64,000 nucleotides of DNA, taken from the NCBI GenBank assembly GCA_009746045.1, contig RPFO01000175.1:4560100-4624099 (forward strand). Reading direction: 5' to 3'. The notes under the pieces were generated by a model. It saw nothing but the letters and a program-made list of their open reading frames with translations, was not told where the DNA came from and searched no databases. The stretch is from Mesostigma viride. Its lineage: Eukaryota > Streptophyta > Mesostigmatophyceae > Mesostigmatales > Mesostigmataceae. A program made the translations under genes and the position numbers. Below, in pieces: positions 1 through 10,727 of this stretch (position 1 is the first letter of the stretch; each line of letters begins with the position of its first letter).

Positions 1-219
1 CTAAGGCGCAAGCTGATGACCACAAGGTGCCAGAGCTAATTGAAGGTACTAGCTATAACGAGCTGTGCACTGATATCATTTCAAGTGCTGTAATGCCCGT
101 AAGCTATCCCATAATCGATTGCCCCCATCTAGACAACTAGCTTGAGTGCTCTATCCCGGGGGAGCCCGGGGGGGCTTCCACAGTTTCTTGTTGACATAAA
201 GGTCCCCGCCTGGCGCCAG
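1..219. other. Window edge, nothing recognised
   Basis: No coding or repeat signal that I can support. Confidence 0.3.
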
Positions 220-704
220 CTAGTACACTTGGGGCTTCTCGGGGTTGGTCTTGTGGCGGATGTAGCGCTCGATCGGGCCACTATAATCGCGGCGTTGCTG
301 CTGCTGGGCTGGCGTCAGGTCGTCGTCAAGCGACCAGGAGGTGTTCGGCCAGCTTCTTCCGGCGAGACATGCAGGAACCAAACTCGGGCTGTGATGTCGC
401 TGAAGATGAGGACCACTGGAGGGGGCCCAGCCTTGGCCCGTGGATGGGGCAGGCGGTAGGCGCCCTGCAGTGTCGCCCCTGGCAGCGCCATGCACGCCAA
501 GAGTTGTTTCTTCAGCTCGTCGAGACGAGAGTCTCGGGGTCTCCTCCGGCTGCATGTCGAAGCGCCTGAGGATGCCCCCGGCAGCTTCGACGACCATAAG
601 TTCAATGAACACAAGGCTACTATACACATTTCCATAGCTCGACCATTCACGTTCACAAGAATGGATCTACGTTGACGTAATGAAAAAATTGCTGACGGCG
701 ACAT
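220..704 (-). pseudogene. L1-type ORF1 protein remnant
   Basis: Read on the minus strand, one frame gives RLDELKKQLLACMALPGATL then RLPHPRAKAGPPPVVLIFSD. After a frameshift near 350, another frame gives TSWSLDDDLTPAQQQQRRDY and GPIERYIRHKTNPEKPQ. The order (PPP-VL-IF, then LDDDLT, Q-rich, RRD-xxxP) parallels the C-terminal domain of L1 ORF1p. A close relative lies at 48400-48850. It is frameshifted, so it is a dead copy. Confidence 0.6.
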
Positions 705-1168
705 GGGTGACGGCGGCGCTCAGAACTTTTGCGTCTGAGCTCCAAATTCAGTCAGATCACTTGCATGCGCATGCGTCTCCTCAAGACACACCTGCCAGTA
801 TAATCGGTTACGACTGAAATGCAATATTGAAAAATTTACGCACGTGACAGGATTCAGGCTACGACGACCCCGAAAGCTAAACTTGGTCTGGAAAAAGAGC
901 TTTCCGGTGTTCACGCCTCTGACTTACTCTCTCACGACCTACCTAACTATAGTAGAGCCTTGCCTGATTTTATCTAAGCTAGCGACGGTACTTAGAAGTG
1001 ATAAGGAGCTATATTGAGGATGAGACCTTGGCCGACGTGACGATTCAGTTCTCAATGCATGTATTCTTATACATCCGCCGGCTATAATAAGCCATACAAC
1101 AATTCAATTCAGGATATTACGAAGGAAACACTAATACGCCATGACCCAAGCTAAGAGCTATAAAGCCA
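705..1168. other. No feature seen
   Basis: No gene, array or recognisable element. Confidence 0.3.
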
Positions 1169-1540
1169 TTAATTAATTAATTAATTAATAATTAATTAAT
1201 TAATTAATAGACATGTGACTACGTCACGTGAGCATAAGTTCTCAGTGGGAGGGGAACATGGGATGGAATGGATGGTGTAAGCTATCTAGGTCCTAGTTAT
1301 AGGGGTGTGGGCACCGCGGCCCGAATCGCTATGCCTGTCATATACGCGGTCACACGCGGATCGAGCCCCCACAGACTTGGGGGTGGTCTCCTTCATCACT
1401 ACTTGCCATCTATCCTTGCGTACCATCTGCCTCCAGATTACAGACATTAACCAGGAGGCTGCCTGGGTGTGAGCCCCCGTCACGTCTAGTGTAGCACTAG
1501 TCCATGCCGAGTCTATCACGAAAAGTCCACGGGTGCAGTG
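1169..1540 (+). repeat. Dispersed repeat R1, copy 1
   Basis: Begins with a TTAA tract and the near-palindrome GTGACTACGTCACGTGAGC. A roughly 300-bp body follows, from GAGGGGAACATGGGATGGAA to GAGTCTATCACGAAAA. The body is shared, at about 85-90% by eye, with the minus strand at 49140-49385 and 62822-63170. It is non-coding, and is probably a terminal or UTR portion of a mobile element. Confidence 0.8.
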
Positions 1541-2275
1541 TCATAAAGCCATAACACACGCCGAGTGCAATTCACAAGGGACAACGGCTGCATAAATGAC
1601 CGCCGACATGCGTGTATGCTCGGGCCGACATCCGGACCCTCGCCTACAGGACCAACGCATGTCCAGATCTAATTATATATACTTATAAGGACCACTACTA
1701 AAGTACGCGGTGCGGCGCGACTGCACCGGCCCACAGTCGGTACTATACAATGGGGCCACGTCAATCAAGATAAATTTAGAGTTAGCTTAGTTAGGTTTCG
1801 CGCGGCTTTTGCGGCTCACCCCCATCCATCAGCAAGGGAATACGTGCTATACACGATCTCCCCGCGGAGTTGAATGTTATGGTTAGTAGGAGTACATGTA
1901 GCAAATATCCCTGATAAGGGGCGTATGGCTTTTAATACAGCATTCTAGCTGCAGGCTACTTCCTGCAAGGGTACGGTGTAAACTACATGCCTGCTCTGGG
2001 TGCACAAAGTGCACCTGCACCACAGTCTATGTATTCCAGCAGCTATAGGGTGCGGACATTGTGTGGAAGATCATGATGGCTAAACAATTGCTAGGCCGGC
2101 ATGGCATCTCAGCAGAGAGCCATAGCTCTCTGCATAGGCAAAGCTTGGCTAAATTCTGAATGCATCATCCGTGGGGAGTCCCATCATATAGGCGCACATG
2201 CGTGCATAGGCTTGGGCCCGGCCACGTGCTATGTATAAGCTGAGCCTGACTACAGTATACACTACTGCTGAAATT
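1541..2275. other. Patchwork of short repeat fragments
   Basis: 1775-1880 matches the tail found at 3430-3540, 23350-23480 and 24200-24330 (pattern TTTCGCGG, CCCATCCATC, then hairpin CTCC..CGGAG). 1880-2060 matches 21490-21665. No gene. Confidence 0.5.
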
Positions 2276-2510
2276 AAATTACTATGTATCAAGGAGACAA
2301 CCAGCGCAGGCCAGAAATCGGGAGAATCCGGACCATGGTAGCTCGAGCCTGCCGTTATCTTGTCCGCGTGCTCGAGTCGTTCAGGATGATGAAAATGAAT
2401 GGTGATGGAAATGTGTAGCCTTGTGCATTGAAATTATGGCTGGCTTACGTGTAGAGCGACTAGATGACCTAGACGGTGGGGCCGGAAACAACATGCTTGA
2501 TCAGGGCGTG
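2276..2510 (+). repeat. Dispersed repeat R2, copy 1
   Basis: About 235 bp starting TATCAAGGAGACAACCAGCG and ending near GGGGCCGGAAACAACATGCT. It is repeated in the same orientation at 23078-23312 with few differences. Confidence 0.9.
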
Positions 2511-3189
2511 TGTTTCGAGCCTAACTGGCCGGGAGTGTCTAGTGGTGAGCACCATTGCTGCGATCGCTCTCCCACCATTTACGAGGAAATACCCGCAAAT
2601 GGAAAACCACTGAAAAGGTCTAGCTAGTCAGTCATCACGCTAGCCATGCCATGATTCCAAACGTCCAAGAACTGCACACGGTGCAAAGGCAAAAAGCCGG
2701 AGGACAGCACTTTCAAATGTGCGGCGGGAACCAAAAGCCCGCGGATGCCAGAAAACATCGTGTTGCTGCAGCGACGCGACGATGTGGACAACGAATCCAG
2801 TGCCAAGCTCGGAACGGCCGCAAAGGCAAAGGAGATCTGGCATCACAGGGTTCAGATGTGCAGAGATCGATACTACGCGATCCAGCCGGTCCACGACCTG
2901 TTTGTAGAGCTTGTGCCAAGGGGCAGCACCGAACAGATGTGGGTGACGTTGCAAAAAACACCGGACTTGACGGAGCATAATGTCTCGGTTATTACTATGT
3001 ATATTCCCTAGGCTCAATGAATATGTATTCCCTAGGCTGGGGTTGCTGGGGTGGCAGGGGGCGCCTGCCGGCCAGGGCTTGTGGTCGACGAGGATGACCG
3101 CCCCCCTCCAGCTAGTATACCGGCTTCCCCCCTCCCGCGCGGTCTGCCGGAGCTGGAGGTAGGTCGGCTGTAGCTCCCGTCGCCTTAGA
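2511..3189. other. No recognised gene
   Basis: Several overlapping short frames exist on both strands around 2640-3010, but none shows a known motif. Confidence 0.3.
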
Positions 3190-3540
3190 TTACATGGTGG
3201 ATAAGCTGTTATTTCTTAAACACCGTGAGATGCTTGCGAGGACTTCCTACACGCTGGACGACAACTTGACCCTGGCGCAGCAACAAAGAAGAGGTGGCCG
3301 CCATGCAGAACAAGAAGAGGTGGCAGACGATTGTCCAGGCTCACACGCCAGCCCCTGTGGGCAAGCCCGCCCCCCCCCCCCAGGAGGAAGGGGCGCTTTG
3401 CTGAGTAGAGTAGTTAGGATTTTCTAGATTAGCTTAGATTTAGCTTAGTTCGGTTTCGCGGCTTTGCCCACCCCCATCCATCCAGCAAGGGAATATGTGC
3501 TACATGATCTCCCCATGGAGTCATGTTATAATTTAAATTA
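3190..3540 (+). pseudogene. 3' end of an L1-type ORF1 plus spacer (R3 copy)
   Basis: Encodes TSYTLDDNLTLAQQQRR, the same segment as the ORF1 remnants at 220-704 and 48400-48850. In the next frame it reads QTIVQAHTPAPVGKP, which recurs at 24105-24160. The following 240 bp, ending in a hairpin at 3506-3530, are shared with 24100-24335. Confidence 0.6.
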
Positions 3541-3845
3541 ATTTTAATACAATTATATGTCCTTGAGAACGGCTGTCCACACGAGCTACTATGACTGATA
3601 CACGAACGCCCCTGGTTTCACCGACCAGCACAGGTGGATCCCAGTATTAGTCAACTCGCCCATCAAGGTTTACGCTGAGTTCCAGAACCGATAAAAATTT
3701 CCAATTGATGTCCGATCGGAACCCCAATCAGCCCTATCTGCTGACCCACCAATCCTCAAAGGATGGGATTAACTAACCAATCCTCCAGCCACTAGGGAGG
3801 CAATCCTCGAGTCCATCAAATCCCCAGGAAGGCTCGTCTCACTTA
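3541..3845. other. Kinase 3' flank, no further feature
   Basis: No gene. I could not identify a polyadenylation signal for the kinase. Confidence 0.3.
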
Positions 3846-6800
3846 TTAAAGACGTCGTGTGGCGGGACCACCAGCCTCGTCCATGCTCTCAATCATCGCG
3901 TCCAGCCGATCCCCCACCTCACGCGCCGACAGCCGCTTCCTGTAGTCCCGGTGCCAGCACTCCTGCAGCAGATCCTGGAGCTCGCTCGGCAGGTCCTCTG
4001 GGACGATTGGGCGCAGGGACCCTGACCGCACCTGCGCCGCCACGTCGTCGGCCGAGACGCCCTCGCCGTAGGGGGACTTGCTCCCGGTGACGATGGACAG
4101 GATCACGAGGCCCATTGAGTAGATGTCGGCCTTCTCGGTGAACGTGCTGATGCGGTACTCCTCGGGCGACCGCCAGCGGCCCTTGTTCTTGGTCTTGCAG
4201 ATGCCGCGCTGGCCGTGCCGGAGGAGGGCCGCCCGGTTCAGGTCCACGAGGACGACGCTCCCGTTGGACGCCACCTGGCAGCGCGAAATAGAAAAAAGCA
4301 TACGTGTGTATGTGTGTGTGAGGTGGGTGGGTGGGTGGGTTAGCCCCAGGGGAAACGAAGGCAGCCGGCATGCCAAAGCAAGGAAGGTGTGATATGCACC
4401 GTTCCATAACAAAACCCTATTAATGGCCTATTCCCCCCTAGCCTCAAACCTTACAAAGAAATGATTTATCTCCCCTAGCCCACCCTTACCAGGAACTGCT
4501 TTACAACTTCCTCGCCCCAAGCCTATCCAGGAAAAGGGTTTCTTCCCCCTGGCCTCAAGCCGCATGCCCCAAGCCCCCCACCTCCAGCAGCAAACAGCAA
4601 GTTTCACCAAGGCCTGGTCTATTCCCCACTCTGCTTTGACCGCACCAAGAACTGTTCTATCTCCCCAGCCCCAAGCCTCACCACGACAACGATCTGTTCC
4701 TCCCACCCCCCACGCCTCTCGCCTCAAGCAGCAAACGAGAAATACTCACCAGGAACTGATCCGGCCGTATGTCGGCGTGCACGATGGGCCCAGCGCTGTA
4801 CGAGTGGAGCGACTGCACGCCGCGCGCCACGTCGCGTGCCATCAGCAGCTTTTGCCGCATTGTCAGCGTGCTGCGCGAGGGGGTGCGGGGGGATGGCATT
4901 TGCCGGGTGGGGGCAGACATCGATAAGCCTAGATGCAGGGTCGAGTGAGCTGAAGTCTTTTGGTCAAGTGAGGTCGATGGAGAGTTATTTAGGGTGATCG
5001 AGCTGCATGAGATTGATTGAGATCGATTAAACATAGAAGCACTCCATATAAAAATTGATTAAACATAGTGCACTCATAATTAAACACATTACCGGAGAAA
5101 TGGCCAGCAATGACACACCTCCGCGTTGAAGGACAAAATCTCCCCCATTACCTCATAAAAAACATTGGCCTATACCACCAAAAGGTTAAGCCCACACGTG
5201 GCTGCAACCAAGGTATAAGTCCACGTGTGGCAGCAACAAAGGTGAACTCCACGCGTGGCTGCAACCCTAAAGGCCACGCGCGTCTGCCAGCAGGCACTCA
5301 CACTTCCGGGTTGTAGATGAGGCTCTCCAGCGTGCGGGGATAGAAGTCCATCACGATCGTCGAGTTGCACGCGCCTGCGATTTGGATCTGGCGGAGGGGG
5401 GAAAGGGGGAGGGGTGGGAAGGGGGGGAAGGAAACGGGTGGTTAGAGAGGACGCAGTGCAGAAAGTATAGACGCGGGCACGATATCCAGGGAGGGGGGCA
5501 TAGAGGTGATGGGTGGGAGAGAAGGGGGAGGGCGATATAAGGGGAAGCAGGCAGTGGAGGGAGCAGGCAGAGAGAGGGGACGCAGGCAGGCGTAGCTCTT
5601 ACAACGGGAGCGGACAGGGCGGACAGGTCGGGCATTAGGGATGTGATTCGTGGACTGTGGGCTAGTGTAAGGGTTAAAGACATACTTATCTAGTTTATTT
5701 ATGATACTCATGTAGTTTATTTATGATACCTATGTAGTCTCTTTATGATACTTATGTAGTCTATTTATGATACTTATGTAGTTTATTTATGATACTTATG
5801 TAGTTTATTTATGATACTTATGTAGTTAATTTATTATACTTAGTAGTCTATTTATGATACTTATGTAGTTTATTTATGATACTTATGTAGTTTATTTATG
5901 ATACTTATGTAGTTTATTTATGATACTTATGTAGTTTATTTATAATACTTATGTAGTTTATTTATGATACTTGACACTTCGAAAAAGATCCGCGTGATAA
6001 AAAGGAAAAGACAATCACAATGTAAATGCTGTGAAGGAAGAGGTGCATGCGACATAGTAGATTAGGGCTGTTGTAACATACACTGCACTTGGAGAGAGGC
6101 GAACAACCGATGTGCCACATCGGGCCTGCCGTGCATGGCACAGGGAAAAGAGAGGCGATGCCATAGCCATGGACAAAGCCATGAAAGGCGATGCGGACAT
6201 AGCCATGGAGCTTGCTGTATGCTGCGCAGGGAGACGTATATACATACGTTATACTACTAGTAGTATATACATACGTTATATATACATACGTTATTCGCCT
6301 GTTGGGCTTGCGGACATGGCGAAAAACATGTTAACCTTGCGGATGGACATACACGTCACTGGGGACGTACCACCTTGGGCTTGCCGTGCATTCCACAGGG
6401 AACAGAAAGGAGGATGGCACGCACAGAAGGGAGGTAGACCGTAGACTGCGTAGTGCTTGCCGTACATGGCACAGAGCGCCAGAGGAGTGAAGATGGGGAC
6501 GTGCCACGCATGTTGGGCGTGCCGTGCGTGGCACAGGGAATAGGACGGGTCCTGTTAACGGTTGCCGTACGCTGCACAAAGAGGCGTACGCTGCACAAAG
6601 AGCCGGAGAAAATTACCTAAACTGAGGACAAGGTAAGCTGGCTGGGGACGTACCACGTTAGGCTTGCCGTACATGGCGCGCAGGAAGGATATCTCCTTGA
6701 ACGGCATCATGCGCAGCCGGTGCGTCATCTGGGAGCTCTTTTTGCGGGGGGACCACTCCTTGACCTGGGGGAGGAGAGCACGGGCAGAAACAAGGGGGGC

Positions 6801-8623
6801 GGAGCATGCGAGACCCAGCGAGCACTCCTTGACCTGGGGGGAGGGAAGGCAGTATCCGCCCCACACTGCAACGAGTGGGGCAGAGTATGTTGGACGCAGC
6901 AACCAAACTTTGAACCGTGGGTGGGGGGGGGGGGGGGGGGGGGAGGGGGAGATCACATACGCAGTATGAGGCACGTACAGTGTACAGGACGCGGGCATGA
7001 GGCACACGCAGCGATGGGGGGGGGGCAGACTTGGTGCAGGAGTAGGCATAAGATAAACGGACACACTAGGCATAAGATACACGGACACACTACGCATAAG
7101 ATACACGGACACACTAGGCATAAGATACACGGACACACTAGGCATAAGATACACGGACACACTAGGCATAAGATACACGGACACACTACGCATAAGATAC
7201 ACGGACACACTAGGCATAAGATACACGGACACACTAGGCATAAGATACACGGACACACTACGCATAAGATACACGGACACACTAGGCATAAGATACACGG
7301 ACACACTAGGCATAAGATACACGGACACACTAGAGACTTTGGAGACAGAGACGCATGAAGTGATGGGGTGGGCGCAGACTAGGTGCAGGCGTGCGAATGG
7401 AGGACACAGCATTGGAGAGCGGGGCAAGTAGGGCCGGGGCGACTGCTGGGTGGGGCACACAGCCATACAAGATTACAGGAGGCACGAGGCTCTTTCGGCA
7501 AGACAGTGGGGGCCAGGGTGGCGGCACGAGCATAAGACACGGGGGCACAAGCATAGAAGCGCAGGCATAGGGGGACACAGCAGGCGGGTCACAACATGCA
7601 TAATGTACGACAAACCAATCCACGTGTTTTGCTAGCGCGTAGCCACACAAGGAATACCAAACAACAAGGAATACTAGTCGGAAACCATATTCAGGGGCTG
7701 GCCCCGCGTCAGTGCGCGCCGCGGTTCTTCACATCCGACATTTATGTCTACATAACAAATAGCCACCGTCCATAGGAGCTCGAACCCACCGCCAGAGCGC
7801 GCCCGTTCAGGTTGGCCACGAATATGCGCGTCCAGTATCCGCGCCCGATCTGCTTGGTGTAGTGCAACTTGTTGATCTGTTCACAACTGAGCTCGCCCAC
7901 GTGCGGCGGCAGCTGGAGCCCCTCGGTGTTGTAGTCGTAGATGTCCGCCAGCTCGCTCGTGGTTAGCAACATGCTGGCAAACGCATCCGGCACACACGGA
8001 GGTGATGATGCATCGATGAGTTTTATCCAAACCCGCGTGCGCGTGCACTCGGTATTACTACGGGAGGCTGCTTGGGATACTCTTTGGGCGAGAGGGAAAT
8101 GACGGCGCACACATCTCGGCACAAATGCATGCACCCGGGTGCCAGATTACCGTCCCGACAAACCACGGGCACATGCGTACAATCACCCCTGGGTGAACAA
8201 CTTTTTAGGGCTTGGGGTTTAGTGTTTCGTCTACTTGCGAGGCAACCACGCTTCAAAGAGACGTGATGACTCACACAACAGGCATGCGCGTACACGCGCA
8301 GGCGGACAAGTATGAAACACGGGGTCGGCGGTGTAGACAGACCGGGGTGGGCGTTGAGGGGGGGCGGTTTTGGGGCACCAGCAAAGCAAAGCTCGCCCGG
8401 TCATGTAAGACCCCTTGCCTCACGAGCCGCTTGCCCCACCAGCCATGGCACAAGGCCCCTGGCCTCACGAGCCGCTTGCCCCACCCGCCATGGCACAAGA
8501 CCCCTTGCCTCACGAGCCGCTTGACCCACCCGCCATGGCACAAGGCCCCTGGCCTCACCTGATGATCGACAGGATGCCCACGAACAGCAGCAACGCGCCG
8601 CCAACCGCGAATAATCCCGACAG
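3846..8623 (-). CDS. Receptor-like protein kinase, six exons found, 5' end missing
   Basis: Exons read on the minus strand are 8623-8559, 7973-7790, 6764-6654, 5387-5302, 4870-4750 and 4274-3846. All junctions are GT-AG, the phases agree, and they join to 331 residues plus a stop. Residues 1-21 form a hydrophobic membrane helix. The cytoplasmic part has a glycine loop (IGRGYWTR, about 64-71), the ATP lysine in ALAVKEW (K85), a hinge after GACNSTIVMDFY, a catalytic loop HADIRPDQ (180-187), DLN (200-202) in place of DFG, RSPEEY (224-229) in place of APE, and the helix F aspartate in KADIYSMG. HAD, DLN and RSPEEY resemble kinase families I know from stramenopiles and prasinophytes. HRD is HAD and the usual Asn is Gln187, so activity is plausible but not certain. 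It is probably a membrane signalling kinase. Exons for a signal peptide and ectodomain must lie upstream of 8623; I did not find them securely. Confidence 0.9.
5690..5970. repeat. 22-bp AT-rich minisatellite in a kinase intron
   Basis: About twelve copies of a 22-bp unit containing TATGTAGTTTATTTATGATA, lying in the intron between the kinase exons at 5387 and 6654. No coding content. Confidence 0.9.
6100..6660 (-). repeat. Decayed copies of the kinase exon-3 donor junction inside its intron
   Basis: Around 6110, 6300, 6370, 6460, 6500 and 6560-6590 the intron repeats, with mutations, the last ~25 bases of the exon ending at 6654 plus its GTACGTCCCC donor. Shared blocks are GCCATGTACGGCAAGCC (minus strand) and the following GTACGTCCCC. 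See the finding on splice-junction minisatellites. Confidence 0.7.
6765..6850 (-). repeat. Duplicated 3' splice site of kinase exon 3
   Basis: The acceptor used by the exon starting at 6764 reads (minus strand) C-rich tract, CAG, then GTCAAGGAGTG. The same CAG plus GTCAAGGAGTG occurs again at about 6826-6840, after its own C-rich tract. The stretch between the two stays open in the kinase frame, so an alternative acceptor would add about 24 residues before the ATP lysine. Confidence 0.6.
6916..6955. repeat. Poly-G tract
   Basis: A near-uninterrupted G run of about 35 bases in the intron upstream of kinase exon 3. It probably folds as a G-quadruplex on the plus strand and is prone to length error in assembly. 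Confidence 0.8.
7042..7332. repeat. 24-bp minisatellite, about 12 copies
   Basis: Nearly identical 24-bp units containing CATAAGATACACGGACACAC. The single variable position (TAGG or TACG) follows a periodic pattern every few units, which suggests block-wise expansion. It lies in the kinase intron between 6764 and 7790. The open frame through it follows from the unit being a multiple of three. Confidence 0.95.
8410..8558 (-). repeat. 45-bp minisatellite starting at the kinase exon-1 donor
   Basis: Read on the minus strand from the splice donor, the intron consists of about 3.3 copies of a 45-bp unit. Every unit opens with GTGAGGC, the same bases as the real donor (AG|GTGAGGCC), and ends in CAAGCGGCTC. 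Confidence 0.85.
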
Positions 8624-9560
8624 CTGCCACGCGTCCGCAGGAGATGCGTCGGAGCACGCAAGGGGTCCAGAAGTCAGACGAATGACAGGCCGCTAGCATG
8701 CGACAAAGGCAGATGCGATGGGTCATGATGGGGCGCACGGAGTCAGCATATGATTAAAAATCAGGTGACTGCGTCACGTGGGTACCAACAAAGGAAGCGT
8801 TTCATCCCCCTTACACAACAACGAGGCGCCCCAGCTTCTCTTGTAGCGCCTCCAGTGGGCAGGCCATCAGCGTGCGATGGATCCACAAGGCCACGGGGGC
8901 AAGCGCACCCTCAGTTGATGAGTAGGTACAAAAGGGGCCACTGAGCGGGCACTCTGAGGCTTTTCCTTTGCAGAAATGGCGAGGATCTGCAGTTGCGGAA
9001 CGGGAGGGATCTACGTTTTGTAGGTCTTGCAGGCGCTTAACTTTGCGGGCATGGCAGCGCTCTCCCTTGGCGGGCATTCCCCCTGGAGATAAAGGGCCGC
9101 CTCACGTATCGATAACGCCTAAGGCTGTAGTCATATTCATGAGTAAGGCTGGCGATTGGTTTATCAGGCTCCGATGCTATGCATGGCAGAAAGTAGATAG
9201 CTTAGCTATGATAGGACAAGAGAGCACCGATAAGCTAAACTTGCTGGTAACCCTGTACTCTGAACATGACCACGACCGGGTGCACTGTTGCGGGGGAAGC
9301 TTGCGGCGGAATTGCGTGCGCGACTCGTCTCGTTCCACATACCCCGGGGCCTCCACACACCCTAGGGAGCATCGCGAGTGTGACGTGTGCGCGCAGTACG
9401 GGATGGGAAGCCGCCCGCTTGCAGCTGCCTTTGTCCACACACCCTGTACTGTACTAGTAATAATAGTATCTGCAGGTAGACTAGTATTCGTTCACATATG
9501 GCCTGCGTGTGTAAAATAGCCAGCGTGCGTACTCGGTGCGCGCGGCTGCCTTTGTCCACG
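8624..9560. other. No assigned gene; weak exon-like pieces
   Basis: Apart from the possible exon at 8811-8950, the only hint is a minus-strand peptide GYVERDESRTQFRRKLP near 9300-9345. A related GYVERDGCARR is encoded near 10265-10310, across the 23-bp minisatellite. This may be a duplicated exon of an unknown ectodomain, or chance. Confidence 0.2.
8811..8950 (-). other. Possible further 5' exon of the kinase gene
   Basis: The minus-strand reading is open and GC-rich and ends in LEALQEKLGRLVV next to a possible donor GTGTAAG. It lies about 190 bp upstream of the transmembrane exon and could encode the juxtamembrane ectodomain. No domain is recognised and the acceptor is not clear. Confidence 0.2.
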
Positions 9561-9564
9561 CACC

Positions 9565-10235
9565 CCTACAGCACGCACCTATACTACACTATAGCGCGCA
9601 CCTATACTATACTATAGCGCGCACCTATACTATACTATAGCACGCACCTATACTATACTATACCACGCACCTATACTATACTATAGCACGCACCTATACT
9701 ATACTATACCACGCACCTATACTATACTATAGCGCGCACCTATACTATACTATGGCACGCACCTATACTATACTATACCACGCACCTATACTATACTATA
9801 CCACGCACCTATACTGTACTATAGCACGCACCTATACTAGACTATACCACGCACCTATACTATAGCGCACAACTATACTATACTATAGCACGCACCTATA
9901 CTATACTATAGCACGCACCTATACTATACTATAGCACGCACCTATACTAGACTATACCACGCACCTATACTATACTATACCACGCACCTAAACTAGACTA
10001 TACCACGCACCTATACTATAGCGCGCACCTATACTGTACTATACCACACACCTTTACTATACTATAGCACGCACCTATACTATACTATAGCACGCACCTA
10101 TACTAGACTATACCACGCACCTATACTATACTATGGCACGCACCTATACTATACTATACCACGCACCTATACTATAGCACGCACCTATACTATAGCGCCC
10201 ACCTATACTATAGCGCCCACCTATACTATAGCGCA
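9565..10235. repeat. 23-bp minisatellite CTATACTATACTATAG
   Basis: About 28 degenerate copies of a 23-bp unit made of CACGCACC plus CTATACTATACTATA. Single-base and block-deletion variants occur throughout. It lies upstream of the kinase gene; no gene was seen. Confidence 0.9.
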
Positions 10236-10727
10236 CATCTTCCGGTGTGCGCTACGTATAACTCGCGCGCATCATCTGCGCGCGCAGCCGTCTCGCTCCA
10301 CGTACCCCACCACTTCTGGATAATGCCGACAGCCGGCCGCCCTTGTGAGCGATACCCCCCAGGAGCCCCCCAAGTTCCGCCTTGTCGTGGTGTTGCGCGG
10401 GGTCTCTCCGGGCACACCTGTGCCGACGGAACAAGCATGATTAATTAACCAATAAATAAGCACGACGGAACAAGCACGATGATTTGGGTTGAACCATTAC
10501 AAGAGTACGATGACTTGAGGACCTTGAACAAGTTCTTCTCAAAAGAGGGATGCCTGTCAAAGCCATAGGAAGTGGGTGCGATGAGATGAGTACGACGAAA
10601 CAAGTGCGATGATAAGAGCGCCAGGAAAGCGGCGTGAAGGGATCGGGATGTCGTTGTTGCGCCCGCATCCGCAACTAGGTTTAGGGCATGACGGCTTCCC
10701 ACCACAGCTTGGCTACGACAAGCAAGG
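10236..10727. other. Unassigned stretch between two satellite arrays
   Basis: GC-rich and partly open on the minus strand. It includes the second GYVERD-like segment followed upstream by a reading such as ELGGLLGGIAHKGG. No domain was recognised. Confidence 0.2.

Noticed and set aside
7042-10230. CRISPR-like arrays
   Set aside because: Units are contiguous tandem repeats without unique spacers, in a eukaryotic context with no cas genes.
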